Source: Gemmatimonadota bacterium (GTDB taxonomy: Bacteria > Gemmatimonadota > Gemmatimonadetes > Palauibacterales > KS3-K002). Taken from it: a DNA stretch of 43,361 nucleotides. The translations under genes and the position numbers were made by a program. The DNA lies in assembly GCA_020344015.1 (NCBI GenBank), contig CP070812.1, positions 4,393,673 to 4,437,033 on the forward strand, read 5' to 3'. The notes beneath the pieces were generated by a model that saw nothing but the letters and a program-made list of their open reading frames with translations, was not told the origin of the DNA and ran no database searches. The number at the start of each line of letters is the position of its first letter. The first letter of the stretch is position 1. Shown here one piece after another: positions 1 to 8,576 of the stretch.

Positions 1-154
1 CCAGCTGCGACAGATGGGCGAGCTGGCTGATCGAGGCGGAGGCGGACTTCTTGTCCCCGGTGAGATCTGCCAGGCAGACCCTGCAGGAAACGTTCTCGGC
101 AGCGTTAACCTCGCCGCAGGCGGGGCACATGATCAGCTGGTCTTTTCTAGCCAC
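1..154 (-). CDS. zinc-ribbon protein, 3' part outside window
   Basis: Only the first 51 codons lie in the window; the gene continues past position 1. The GTG start at 154 is chosen because GAGAGG lies 5 nt upstream. The peptide opens with about eight polar residues and then MCPACGEVN and CRVCLADL, that is two CxxC knuckles 12 residues apart, the usual form of a zinc-ribbon. The serine-rich stretch after it (KKSASASISQLAHLSQ) looks like a linker to an unseen domain. It starts 25 bp after the stop of the Ig-repeat lipoprotein and is probably the last visible gene of the kinase operon. The kinase at the head of the operon also has an N-terminal zinc-ribbon. Function is unknown; the zinc-binding head is all that can be supported. 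Confidence 0.6.
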   Translation of the reverse strand, partial: MARKDQLIMCPACGEVNAAENVSCRVCLADLTGDKKSASASISQLAHLSQL

Positions 155-179
155 TCACACCTCTCGTTTCTTGCTCTCT

Positions 180-2468
180 CTACTGCCTTGAGATAGTCAC
201 CTTGTACGTCAGCGGCACTGCCGGACAGTTGTCCTGGCACCAGAAGCGTATCACGTAAGGTCCGCCTGTGATCAGCATGACCGAGCCGGTCTCCGGTCCC
301 GTCGTGCTGGTGTCGAATGCCTCCAACTGGCACGGCGTTCCGAGCAGGTCGTCGGGAGGCACGTTTACTCCCGAGCAAACGTAGAAGTCGACGTTCGCCC
401 CCTGCTGCCACTCGGCCGTGATGTCCAGCGTGACGTTCTCGCTGAGTGTGAACCAGAAGAAGTCGTTGTCGATCGGGTCAGGCTTCGCCGGATCGATGCT
501 CATGTGTTCCTGGAAGAACACGCCGGACACGCCTGGCACCGTGAACGAGTCGGCATGCGCCAACGGGAACGTGTCGTTCGGCTCGAACACGTCGGCAATC
601 GTACCCTGACCGGTGAACGTTATGCGGGTCGGGACGTTGTCGCGGTCCTCGGCTCCGTTCGCCCAGAGGTTCGACAGCGTCAGCTGGCCGGTGTTCGTCC
701 CCGCGCCAACGATCGCCCAAATCGTGTCGCCTGCCGCATTAATCTGGTCGACAAACAAGACCGTGCCGTTCGGGAAGACGATCTTCGTGCTGTCGGTGAA
801 TGTATGTACCTCGCTGGCGGCGAGGATCACCGGGTCACCGAAGTCTCCGGTCGTTACATCGAACGTTCCGTAGAACCGCTCTTCTGTGATATCGGTGACG
901 GCGAACGTGTCGGCGACCGTTCCCCTGGGCAGGTCGGGATCGGTCAGAGTGACCTCCACCTCGGCGCTCCCGGTATCGCGAGCGAGGGCACGGCCGGTCG
1001 TCGCGTTAAGAATTCGTACTGCGGTCGGGTTCGACGATGCGAAGGTGAGGCCGGGACCGACTATCTCGGAACCGTCGCGCGTATCGATGACCGTGGCATC
1101 GTACTGAACGGTATCACCCATGACCGGCGTCGTAGGCGTCGTCGGATCCGCCGTCACGACGTACGTGCTGACCTCGAGGTCGAGGACGTCTAGCAGGCTG
1201 TCCCGCGGCAGCAGCGGCTGCGCCAGTCGGGCCGTGATCGTCACCGTGCCAGTATCGGCGAACAGCGCCTCGTCCTTGACGATCGTGCTGTCGCGCGGGC
1301 TCACGACGGTGGAGTCGGTGGACACGAGGTAGGCGATCGAGCTGGGTCGCTCCTCACCGTCGCTGGCCCGGGTAACCGTAGGTATGAACTCCACCGAGTC
1401 GCTGAGCAGAGTATCGCCGGTCGCCAGGTGGTCCGAGCCCAGCACCAGTGTCGCCACATCGATTGTCGTGTTATACGTGGTCACCTCGATCGGCAGCTTG
1501 AACGGTTCGCCGGGCAGGTCGAGGTCGGTAAACTCGACGAAGACCGTATCTTGGCCCGTCGCCCTGAACGCGCCCACCGAGTCATCCTTCATCACGATGA
1601 TCGTCCCGCCGCTCCACGACGTCCATCGCGTGCCGGTGCTGGTGTTGTCCTTGAGGACCACGTCGCCGGACTTGATGACCGTCGCCCTGAACACCACCGA
1701 ATCCGTCACCAGCGTATCGCCGCCCTCCAAGTGATTCGATCCGGGAACGAGCGTCTCCACAAAGAGCGAAACTGCGAACGACTTCACCGTCACATCCAAA
1801 GTCGAACGCAGCGGGTCGTTTCCGGGAATCGGAGGGTCGTTAACGGCGATAGTCAGCACGGATGTCCCGGCATCCTTTAGCTCCGCCACGTCCGCTCCCG
1901 GAGGGGCTGTATCCACCACATTAGGGTCGCTCGAGGATTCGATGGCGACACCCGAGCTCGGGACGTCCTCCCCGTCCTTGGTGACCGTCGCAACGACCCG
2001 GACGGTGTCGCCCGCCAGTCCGTCGGCCGGGTCCACCGAAGCGCCCGTGACTGTCGACTCGAGCGCCAGATCGACCACGTACTCCGTCACCCGGACGTTC
2101 ATCCGCGCCTGCAGGTCGCCGGCTTGGCCACTCAGCGGGGGGTCGGTAATCGTTACCTCGACCACCGCCTCGCCGACACTCGAGAAGACGGCGGTGCCCG
2201 CGTTCGCGTCCAGGATCTCGACCACACTGGGGTCCTGAGACGTAAACTCGGCCGCCCTTATGTCCACCGAGCGCCCACCTTCGGTGATCCGCGCCTCAAA
2301 GCGCACCGAATCGCCGACCAGCGTGTCGCCCATCGTGATGAACGTCGACTCCTCGATGAGTATCGACACCTCGAGCGAGCTCTGTATCTCTTGCGTCGTT
2401 ATGTCCTCGCAGCTCGATACCGCGAGGGCGACGCCGATCGTGCCGATGACCCAAGCCGTGTGTCTCAT
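180..2468 (-). CDS. secreted lipoprotein with about five Ig-like repeats and a C-terminal PPC-like domain
   Basis: 762 residues. A signal peptide ends in a lipobox (AVSSC, lipidated Cys20), so the mature protein is probably anchored in a membrane facing the periplasm or cell surface. About five degenerate repeats of 95-105 residues follow (about 31-525). Each carries a GDT-x-x-x-DSV-x-F core followed by a TV or RIT strand, as in bacterial Big_2 Ig-like domains. A unique beta-rich stretch (about 525-625) leads to a C-terminal domain (about 625-762) with FEPNDTF, DNDFFWFTL and a pair of cysteines near the end, like bacterial pre-peptidase C-terminal domains. No catalytic domain is visible, so an adhesive or structural role is likely. 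Its ATG overlaps the stop of the upstream gene (ATGA, 2465-2468), which indicates translational coupling in the kinase operon. Confidence 0.8.
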   Translation of the reverse strand: MRHTAWVIGTIGVALAVSSCEDITTQEIQSSLEVSILIEESTFITMGDTLVGDSVRFEARITEGGRSVDIRAAEFTSQDPSVVEILDANAGTAVFSSVGEAVVEVTITDPPLSGQAGDLQARMNVRVTEYVVDLALESTVTGASVDPADGLAGDTVRVVATVTKDGEDVPSSGVAIESSSDPNVVDTAPPGADVAELKDAGTSVLTIAVNDPPIPGNDPLRSTLDVTVKSFAVSLFVETLVPGSNHLEGGDTLVTDSVVFRATVIKSGDVVLKDNTSTGTRWTSWSGGTIIVMKDDSVGAFRATGQDTVFVEFTDLDLPGEPFKLPIEVTTYNTTIDVATLVLGSDHLATGDTLLSDSVEFIPTVTRASDGEERPSSIAYLVSTDSTVVSPRDSTIVKDEALFADTGTVTITARLAQPLLPRDSLLDVLDLEVSTYVVTADPTTPTTPVMGDTVQYDATVIDTRDGSEIVGPGLTFASSNPTAVRILNATTGRALARDTGSAEVEVTLTDPDLPRGTVADTFAVTDITEERFYGTFDVTTGDFGDPVILAASEVHTFTDSTKIVFPNGTVLFVDQINAAGDTIWAIVGAGTNTGQLTLSNLWANGAEDRDNVPTRITFTGQGTIADVFEPNDTFPLAHADSFTVPGVSGVFFQEHMSIDPAKPDPIDNDFFWFTLSENVTLDITAEWQQGANVDFYVCSGVNVPPDDLLGTPCQLEAFDTSTTGPETGSVMLITGGPYVIRFWCQDNCPAVPLTYKVTISRQ

Positions 2469-3535
2469 GATCGGATCCGCAACAGGGTGACCTCTAGCTC
2501 CCCGCTTGCCGTGTAGCGGATGCCGTCGAGCGGCGCGAGCTCCAGGGTCGTGCCCGGCGAGCCGCCCACCGGCCCCCCAGCCTCCGCTTCCGCCGGCGGA
2601 ATCTGGGATTTCTTAGCGTTACGGATCCCGTCGATCAGACCGTAGAGCCACAGGGCACCGGCAGCGACGGCCCCGTAGACGATCTGCCGCGTCTCCTCCA
2701 CCTGGTCGGTTCTGATCACAGGATACGTGCAGATCACGGCGCCCGTGCCCGGGTCCAACGTGCAGGACTCGGTGCCGTCAGCTGTGTAGCTCGATCCTAT
2801 CACCTCATCGGTCGTGATGAAGTAGCCCGCGGCGAGCGCGGCAGCCGAGCCCGCAAGCACGGCCAACCCCTTTCCTGTGTTCCCTGTATAGAGCTCGCCG
2901 CCACCGGGAACCACCACGCCCAACGCCGCCGCCGTCCCGACGCTCTTGGCGCCGGCGACTTCCGCTTCGCGATTCTCCGGTTCAGCCGCTGCGGCAACTG
3001 CGACGCGAACCAGAGCCGTACCCGACGGCCCTTCCTGTGTGGTCGCCGCGATGCGGACCGCTCCCGGCGCTTTGGCCAGAACCGTGCCGCCGCCGGACAC
3101 CACCGCCACTGCCGTGTCCGCCGAGGTCCACTCGAAGACGACCCCAGTGACCGGTGTACTGTCGGGTGCTATTGCCCGCGCGCGCAGGATGTCGGTAGCC
3201 CCAACCTCCATCTCGAGCTCGGCCGGCGTCACGATGACCGCGTCAACGAACCCGGAGGCCAATTCCACGCACACGCCCCTGAGGCTCTCGATCAAGCCCG
3301 ACGAAGCACCGGCAGCCGACAGCCGCCGAGCAGCCTCCTCATCGACCCGGAAATCGATGCAACTTCTTCCCACCAACATCTCGATGCGTGTGTCGGAGAA
3401 GACTCTCGACTCGATCAATTCGATGATCTGATCGATGGAGTAGGGCTCGCGCTCTTGTGCCTCGAGCCGCGTCGGCACGAACGCCAACATGGCAAGGCAA
3501 ACGAACAGCAGAAGATAGGCGTACCGCTGCGTCAT
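2465..3535 (-). CDS. secreted/membrane protein with one Ig-like (Big_2) domain and a DUF5683-like C-terminus
   Basis: 356 residues. Residues 1-26 form a signal peptide ending in TRLEA. Residues about 30-95 are helical, with two cysteines (SCIDF, GVCVE) that could form a disulfide. Residues about 98-190 are a Big_2-type Ig domain (VIVTPAELEMEVG, FEWTSADTAVA). The C-terminal half has ALGVVVPGGGELYTGNTGKG followed by hydrophobic segments (about 215-245 and 285-305), a P-G-x-G-x-x-Y-x-G-x-x-x-KG pattern typical of DUF5683-like small membrane domains. It lies 52 bp downstream of the kinase and overlaps the next gene by 4 bp, so the three are almost certainly co-transcribed. Its exact role is unknown. 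It may be a membrane partner or substrate of the kinase. Confidence 0.7.
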   Translation of the reverse strand: MTQRYAYLLLFVCLAMLAFVPTRLEAQEREPYSIDQIIELIESRVFSDTRIEMLVGRSCIDFRVDEEAARRLSAAGASSGLIESLRGVCVELASGFVDAVIVTPAELEMEVGATDILRARAIAPDSTPVTGVVFEWTSADTAVAVVSGGGTVLAKAPGAVRIAATTQEGPSGTALVRVAVAAAAEPENREAEVAGAKSVGTAAALGVVVPGGGELYTGNTGKGLAVLAGSAAALAAGYFITTDEVIGSSYTADGTESCTLDPGTGAVICTYPVIRTDQVEETRQIVYGAVAAGALWLYGLIDGIRNAKKSQIPPAEAEAGGPVGGSPGTTLELAPLDGIRYTASGELEVTLLRIRS

Positions 3536-3587
3536 CTCGGTGGACAGGTTACCGATTCAACAGCCTGACAGTGTTCTCGGTGCTAAT

Positions 3588-5471
3588 CTATGGACAGTTC
3601 GGATGTCTCTCCAACCTGCACGCCCGCTGAGTTCTTTCCAGATCGAGCTTGGCCCTGTCGGCCAGAGCTTGCAGCTCTTGGCCGTTACGGTAGAGCTGCA
3701 CGCCCTCCAGTGCCCTGCGCTGGACCTCCTTGAATGACTCGGCCGCGTCCCACCAGGCGCCGACTTCGTGAAGCACGCGCCCCTCATCCATCAAAGCCTG
3801 GAGCGAGTCCCGCAGAGCGAACGGAACCAGCGGGCGGTTGTCGGTGACCGTCCGCGGTTGGCTCCGCGGCTCGGCCACTACCGTCCGCGTCAGCGATGCA
3901 GTCAGTGGCAACTCTTCGCCCGGCTCGATGACCACCTCGCGCCGGTACGTGTCGAAACCTGCGGCGAGCACTACGACCTCGTGCGTCCCGGCAGGTAGTT
4001 CTATCTGTTGGCCTTCGGTCAACGCGACGTCGATCTCCTGGTCCGGTACCTGGAGCCTAGCGTTGGGCGGCAGACCTCCGGCGACGACCAAGTAGCCGAG
4101 ATCCGGGCCGCCGTCGGGCTCGGTCACGGGAGGCTGAGTGGTCTCCCCGCCTGCGGCCGCGGGTCGTTCCGGAACACCGGCGTCGTTCACGGCCAGCGGC
4201 ATCGCGCTTTCATCCTCGCCGCCGGTCACAGTCTTCAGCCAAGCGCCGCCGGTGCCGGCGCCCTGTGACATGGCGAGTATGGCGACGACCGCGATCGTGG
4301 TCGCGGCGACGGCGAGGCCGGCCATCGTCCGTCGATAGACGGAGGATCGTCCCGCGGCGATCTCGTTGCGCAGTCCTTCAGTGAGCCACGGCGCATCCGG
4401 CAGACGCTGGGTCGTCGGCGGATCGGTGGCACGCCTGTAGGGGTGCGGCACCGGCACCGAGGACGCCGGCGGAGTGCGCCGCCGCTCGTCGGGCGCGTCG
4501 ATCCAGGGCACGAAGATCGGCGGTCCTTTCCCCTCGATCGCCATGCGGAAGTCTTCCAGCGAGTCGAAGCGATCGGCGGGGTCTTTCGAGAGCGCCTTGT
4601 GGATCGTGTCCCTGAGCGGCAGCGGCGTCTCGGGCCGCAACGCGTTGAGCGGTCGCGGCGGCGTGAAGAGGTGATGGTAGAGCAGCTCTTTCATCGAGTC
4701 CGACTGGAACGGCGGATGCCCGACGAGTAGGTGGTAGCCGACGGCGGCCAGCGAGTACTGGTCGGCGCGACCGTCCACCAACTTCCCTTCGCACTGTTCC
4801 GGCGCCATGTACTGCGGCGTCCCGATGACGGCCCCGGTCTCGGTCAGCTGCGTGCTCCCGACGAGCGCCTTGGCGATACCGAAGTCGGTGAGATGGACGT
4901 GGCCCTCGGCGTCGATCAGTATGTTCGCCGGCTTCACATCCCGATGGACCACGCCGCGCTTGTGCGCGTAACCCAGGCCGGCCGCGGCTTCCAGCATGAT
5001 CCGCTCTACCTCGGGAAGCGACAGCACCCGGTTCCGCCCGAGCAGCTCGTTCAGCGAGCGCCCGGGAACAAAATGCATGGTGTAGAATGCGAGGTTGTGG
5101 CTGTGATGGACGCGGTAGACGGGGATGATGTTGGGATGATGGAGCTTGGCGACCATGCGCGCCTCGCGCTTGAAGCGCTCGATCAGCCCCTCATCGAACA
5201 TCAGGCTGGGCGGCAGAACCTTGACGGCCACCAGGCGATCGAGACCGATCTCGCGAGCCAGGAAGACCGAGCCCATGCCGCCGCGGCCCAGCTCGTGGTG
5301 GATCTCGTACTCGCCGGCCGTCGCCATCTGCAACGCCTGGCGCAGGTCTGTGGGGAACCCATTGAAGGATCGCGGCTCGCCCTCGCCCGGCACCGGCGTA
5401 CCGCATTCGTTGCAGTACTTACTGCCGACCGGAAGCGGCGTAGAACAGTTGTCGCAGACGATACCGTCCAT
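3588..5471 (-). CDS. transmembrane Ser/Thr protein kinase with zinc-ribbon head and extracytoplasmic PEGA domain
   Basis: 627 residues. The N-terminal zinc-ribbon has Cys6, Cys9, Cys20 and Cys23. A complete Hanks-type kinase domain covers about 55-312: glycine loop GRGGMGSVF (63-70), VAVK lysine 84, HRDVKPAN with catalytic Asp178, DFG at 196-198 and MAPEQ at 222-226. A proline/arginine-rich juxtamembrane stretch leads to one membrane helix (about 384-402). Outside the membrane there is an acidic linker, a PEGA-type beta domain (about 459-528, with LPAGTHEVVVLAAGF) and a helical tail ending in RHPNCP. All catalytic motifs are intact. It heads the minus-strand operon containing two Ig-domain proteins and a second zinc-ribbon protein, which suggests signalling linked to the cell surface. 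Start ATG at 5471; SD is weak (GGAACG). Confidence 0.93.
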   Translation of the reverse strand: MDGIVCDNCSTPLPVGSKYCNECGTPVPGEGEPRSFNGFPTDLRQALQMATAGEYEIHHELGRGGMGSVFLAREIGLDRLVAVKVLPPSLMFDEGLIERFKREARMVAKLHHPNIIPVYRVHHSHNLAFYTMHFVPGRSLNELLGRNRVLSLPEVERIMLEAAAGLGYAHKRGVVHRDVKPANILIDAEGHVHLTDFGIAKALVGSTQLTETGAVIGTPQYMAPEQCEGKLVDGRADQYSLAAVGYHLLVGHPPFQSDSMKELLYHHLFTPPRPLNALRPETPLPLRDTIHKALSKDPADRFDSLEDFRMAIEGKGPPIFVPWIDAPDERRRTPPASSVPVPHPYRRATDPPTTQRLPDAPWLTEGLRNEIAAGRSSVYRRTMAGLAVAATTIAVVAILAMSQGAGTGGAWLKTVTGGEDESAMPLAVNDAGVPERPAAAGGETTQPPVTEPDGGPDLGYLVVAGGLPPNARLQVPDQEIDVALTEGQQIELPAGTHEVVVLAAGFDTYRREVVIEPGEELPLTASLTRTVVAEPRSQPRTVTDNRPLVPFALRDSLQALMDEGRVLHEVGAWWDAAESFKEVQRRALEGVQLYRNGQELQALADRAKLDLERTQRACRLERHPNCP

Positions 5472-5819
5472 TGCCGGCCGCGTTCCAAAAAGGTTGCAAG
5501 TTGTCTATCAGTAAGGGCTCAGAAAGTACGCTGGAACAGACACTTAAGCAATAGCACGCGTACCGCCCGTGCCCGGCCGGACTAGGGAAACGTCTAGTTT
5601 TTACGGCGTGATGAGAGGGACAGTAGTATACAAACTCGGCTCGGTTTTCACCAGATGTTCTTGAAAACGCATGATGTCTTCGGCACGGGCAGTGCCCTGA
5701 CGGTCGCAACGACCAGACGGGTGGCGGCGATATGCGGATGCCCTCTATCTTGTGGGTCGCTCCGGGCCTGAGCGGGCGGCGAAAACCCTTGTGGGAAAAG
5801 GAGATCACGGCAGCAGCGA
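5472..5819. promoter_or_regulatory. 348-bp divergent intergenic region between kinase and E1 genes
   Basis: No convincing ORF or RNA gene. It must hold divergent promoters for the kinase operon (minus) and the fused E1 gene (plus). On the minus strand a good -10-like TATACT (complement of 5627-5632) is visible, but no clear -35 stands at the right distance. A perfect 5-bp inverted repeat (GGCAC/GTGCC, 5682-5696) is too short to interpret. AAAGGAGA at 5797-5804 is the only SD-like sequence for the E1 gene and sits 15 nt from its ATG, which is longer than ideal. Confidence 0.35.
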
Positions 5820-7952
5820 ATGGCTACACTCGCGGGTAACGACTGGAAGGGGGACGACAGGACCAGCGATCTAGGTCCGGATCAGCTGGTAGACATCTAT
5901 CGGACGATCCTGCTCTCCCGGCGCATTGACGACAAGGAGATGCAGCTCAAGCGGGGCAATCGCATCTTCTTCCAGATCAGCGGCGCGGGGCACGAAGCCA
6001 TCGGCGTGGCCGCCGCTCTCGCACTGAAGCCCGGATACGATTGGTTTTACACCTATTACCGGGACCGCGCGCTGTGCCTGCAGCTCGGCGTCACGCCGTA
6101 CGAGATGTTTCTGCAGGGATTCGGCTCCGTCTCCGACCCCGCATCGGGCGGCCGCCAGATGCCCAGCCACTGGGGGCACGCAGAGCTGAACATAGTCACC
6201 TCGTCCAGCCCCACCGGCACCCAGTTCCTGGGCGGCGTCGGCTGCGCTGAGGCGGGTCAGCGCTATGCGTCGATCGACGAGCTCAGGAACCGCAGCGATC
6301 GCTTCGAAGAAGACGAGGTTGTGCTGGTCACATGCGGCGACGGTACGACCAGCCAGGGCGAGTTCTGGGAGGCGATCAACACAGCGGCGAACCTTAAACT
6401 GCCGGTCATCTTCCTGGTCGAGGATAACGAGTATGCCATCTCGGTTCCGGTCGAAGTACAGACCGCCGGCGGCAGCATCTCGCAGTGCATGAGCGGCGTG
6501 CCCGGTCTGATGATCGACGAGGTCGACGGCTGTGACCCGCTGGCCAGCTACGAGACGATGAGGCGCGCCGTAGCCCACTGCCGCGCGCGCCAGGGCCCGG
6601 CCCTCGTTCAGGCCCACGTTATTCGTCCTTACTCGCACTCGATGTCGGATGACGAGCGTCTCTACCGGTCGGAGGAGGAGCGCCAGAAGGAGGCCGAGCG
6701 CGACCCGGTCGTCAGCTTCGCACGCGTCCTGCTAGACCGCGGCGTCATCACCGAGGAGGGTTTGGAGAAGCTGGGCTCGGAGATCGACTCCGAGATCCAG
6801 GAGGCGGTGGACAGAGCGGCCGAGGTACCGCAGCCGGAGCCCGATACGGCGACCCTCTACGTGTATTCGCCGGACGTCGACCCCACGTCGGACGAGTTCG
6901 CGACCGAGCCGCAGTTCGGAGAGGGCGATCCGACGACGATGGTCGACCTGCTGAACGCTTGCCTGAGGGACGAGATGGAGCGCGACCCCGCCATCCTGAT
7001 GTTCGGCGAGGACGTTGCCGATGCCAGCCGCGAGGCGGCGCTCGATGAGGTGAAAGGCAAAGGCGGAGTATTCAAGGTGACGTGGGGACTACAGAAGCGG
7101 TTCGGTTCCGAGCGCGTCTACAACTCGCCGCTAGCCGAAGCGAACATCGTGGGCCGCGCCGTCGGCCTGGCGCAGCGCGGCCTCAAGCCGGTCGTGGAGA
7201 TCCAGTTCTTCGACTACATCTGGACGGCGATGATGCAGCTGCGCGACGAAGTGCCGCTCATCCGCTGGCGTTCCAACAACGCGTTCAAGTGCCCGATGGT
7301 CGTGCGCGTTACCTACGGTGGCTATCTCAAGGGCGGCGCCGTCTATCACTCGCAGACCGGGGCCAGTATCTTCGCGCACACGCCAGGGATGCATGTCGTC
7401 TGCCCGACGAACGCCGAGGACGCGAACGGGCTGCTGCGGACCGCGATCCGTTGCGATGATCCGGTGCTGTTCCTCGAGCACAAGCACCTCTACCGCCAGA
7501 CCTACAACAAGGGGCGCTACCCGGGCCCCGAATACATGATCCCGTTCGGTTGCGCCAGGAAGGTCCGCGAGGGCTCTCATCTCACCGTGATCACCTACGG
7601 CGCCACGGTGGAGCGTTCGGCCCGCGCCGCCAAGGCCGCATCCGAGGAAGCCGGCATAGAAGCGGAGGTCATCGACCTGCGGACACTCAACCCCGTCGAC
7701 ATGGCCACAATCACCGAGTCGCTGAAGCGAACCAACAAGGCGCTGGTGGTCTACGAGGACCCTCTATCGTGGGGCTACGGCGCGGAGATCGCCGCGCGCG
7801 TCGCCGACGAACTCTTCGAATGGCTCGACGGTCCGGTGCGCCGGGTGGCGGCGCTGGACACGTTCGTCGCGTATGCGCCTCAGCTCGAGGATGCGATTCT
7901 TCCACAGGTCGATGATATCCAGGCAGCGATCCTTGACCTGGCCAGGTACTAG
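5820..7952 (+). CDS. fused alpha/beta E1 component of a 2-oxoacid (probably branched-chain) dehydrogenase complex
   Basis: 710 residues, joining two normally separate E1 subunits. Residues about 20-345 are the thiamine-diphosphate-binding alpha subunit: [13 protein letters not shown], then the ThDP motif [17 protein letters not shown] starting at 173 and ending EDN (201-203), and the phosphorylation-loop-like [11 protein letters not shown]. After a variable linker (about 345-375), the beta subunit runs to the end with [17 protein letters not shown] and [11 protein letters not shown]. The family oxidatively decarboxylates 2-oxoacids and passes the acyl group to a lipoylated E2. HWG-x-x-x-LN in the alpha half and the closeness of the beta half to branched-chain E1 favour 2-oxoisovalerate over pyruvate. 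A separate pyruvate-type E1 pair lies 6.4 kb downstream. No E2 or E3 adjoins this gene, so it may share those at 16360 and 17823 or use others elsewhere. Confidence 0.92.
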   Translation: MATLAGNDWKGDDRTSDLGPDQLVDIYRTILLSRRIDDKEMQLKRGNRIFFQISGAGHEAIGVAAALALKPGYDWFYTYYRDRALCLQLGVTPYEMFLQGFGSVSDPASGGRQMPSHWGHAELNIVTSSSPTGTQFLGGVGCAEAGQRYASIDELRNRSDRFEEDEVVLVTCGDGTTSQGEFWEAINTAANLKLPVIFLVEDNEYAISVPVEVQTAGGSISQCMSGVPGLMIDEVDGCDPLASYETMRRAVAHCRARQGPALVQAHVIRPYSHSMSDDERLYRSEEERQKEAERDPVVSFARVLLDRGVITEEGLEKLGSEIDSEIQEAVDRAAEVPQPEPDTATLYVYSPDVDPTSDEFATEPQFGEGDPTTMVDLLNACLRDEMERDPAILMFGEDVADASREAALDEVKGKGGVFKVTWGLQKRFGSERVYNSPLAEANIVGRAVGLAQRGLKPVVEIQFFDYIWTAMMQLRDEVPLIRWRSNNAFKCPMVVRVTYGGYLKGGAVYHSQTGASIFAHTPGMHVVCPTNAEDANGLLRTAIRCDDPVLFLEHKHLYRQTYNKGRYPGPEYMIPFGCARKVREGSHLTVITYGATVERSARAAKAASEEAGIEAEVIDLRTLNPVDMATITESLKRTNKALVVYEDPLSWGYGAEIAARVADELFEWLDGPVRRVAALDTFVAYAPQLEDAILPQVDDIQAAILDLARY

Positions 7953-7968
7953 TTGCGGGTGACTTGAC

Positions 7969-8268
7969 TCAACCGGCGGCCGACTCCTCAGCCTTCCGGC
8001 GCCGCGCTCGCCAGGCCCGCACATCCCGCACAAACTCCTTACGGTCGACCCCGGCGCCGCAAAAGCGCAGCCGCGTTCGGAAGGCGTCGAAGTGCGGAAG
8101 GTCGTTGCGTAGGTCGAGGTAAGCGGGCAGCCAGCCGCAGGCGCGGCCCCAGGCGGTCAGCTCCTCGACCGAGGTGTCGCTGTAGACGTGACAAAGTTGA
8201 TCGCCCCGACGAATGCCGAGGCGCGGGACATCTTTGGGTGCCTTGTGGTAGTGGAACTTGATCGCCAA
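7969..8268 (-). CDS. DUF4031 family protein
   Basis: 99 residues, soluble and arginine-rich. CHVYSDTSVEELTAWGRACG, a following PHFD and a C-terminal basic helix match the small DUF4031 family (HxYSDTSxEEL near the N-terminus, PH-[YF]-D in the middle). Its biochemical function is unknown. It starts 3 bp after the stop of the pterin dehydratase gene and closes the three-gene unit with the NSS transporter. The facing E1 gene ends at 7952, so the two converge with only 16 bp between stops. Confidence 0.75.
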   Translation of the reverse strand: MAIKFHYHKAPKDVPRLGIRRGDQLCHVYSDTSVEELTAWGRACGWLPAYLDLRNDLPHFDAFRTRLRFCGAGVDRKEFVRDVRAWRARRRKAEESAAG

Positions 8269-8271
8269 GCC

Positions 8272-8553
8272 TTACCCCACCGCTTCGTCGAACTCCGCCG
8301 CGGCGGCCATGTCCTTCTCGGTTATCCCACCTTCGCTATGAGTCCAGAGCGACAGCGTCACGACCCTGTAGTGGATGGCGAAGTCTGGGTGGTGATTCAG
8401 CATCTCGGCGCGAGCCGCGATCCGACTCACGAAGGCGATCGCCTCCGCGAAGCTGGGAAACTCGTACCGCTTGACGATCGCGTCCCCTTCCCGCGACCAG
8501 CCCGGCAGCGCGCTAAGCCGCCGCGCGATCTCTGCGTCCTCGAGAACTGCCAT
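8272..8553 (-). CDS. phhB: 4a-hydroxytetrahydrobiopterin dehydratase (pterin-4a-carbinolamine dehydratase)
   Basis: 93 residues, full length for the family. The enzyme dehydrates 4a-hydroxy-tetrahydropterin, recycling the cofactor of aromatic amino acid hydroxylases. The signature is clear: LPGW near the N-terminus, then MLNHHPD (His54, His55, Pro56), YRVVTLSLWTH with His72, and a helical end. The start has GAGGG 5 nt upstream of the ATG. It lies 23 bp after the transporter reading frame and 3 bp before DUF4031. An NSS-family transporter next to a pterin dehydratase suggests uptake and breakdown of an aromatic amino acid, but no hydroxylase is present in the window. The family also includes a second, DCoH-like role in Moco-related metabolism. 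Confidence 0.92.
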   Translation of the reverse strand: MAVLEDAEIARRLSALPGWSREGDAIVKRYEFPSFAEAIAFVSRIAARAEMLNHHPDFAIHYRVVTLSLWTHSEGGITEKDMAAAAEFDEAVG

Positions 8554-8576
8554 CTACGCCCTCACAGTCGGCGACA

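Noticed and set aside
504..1193. Long plus-strand ORFs opposite the Ig lipoprotein (also 4731-5585, 18477-19187 minus and 27744-28808 minus)
   Set aside because: Antisense shadows of clear genes, favoured by high GC at third positions; no family-like motifs.
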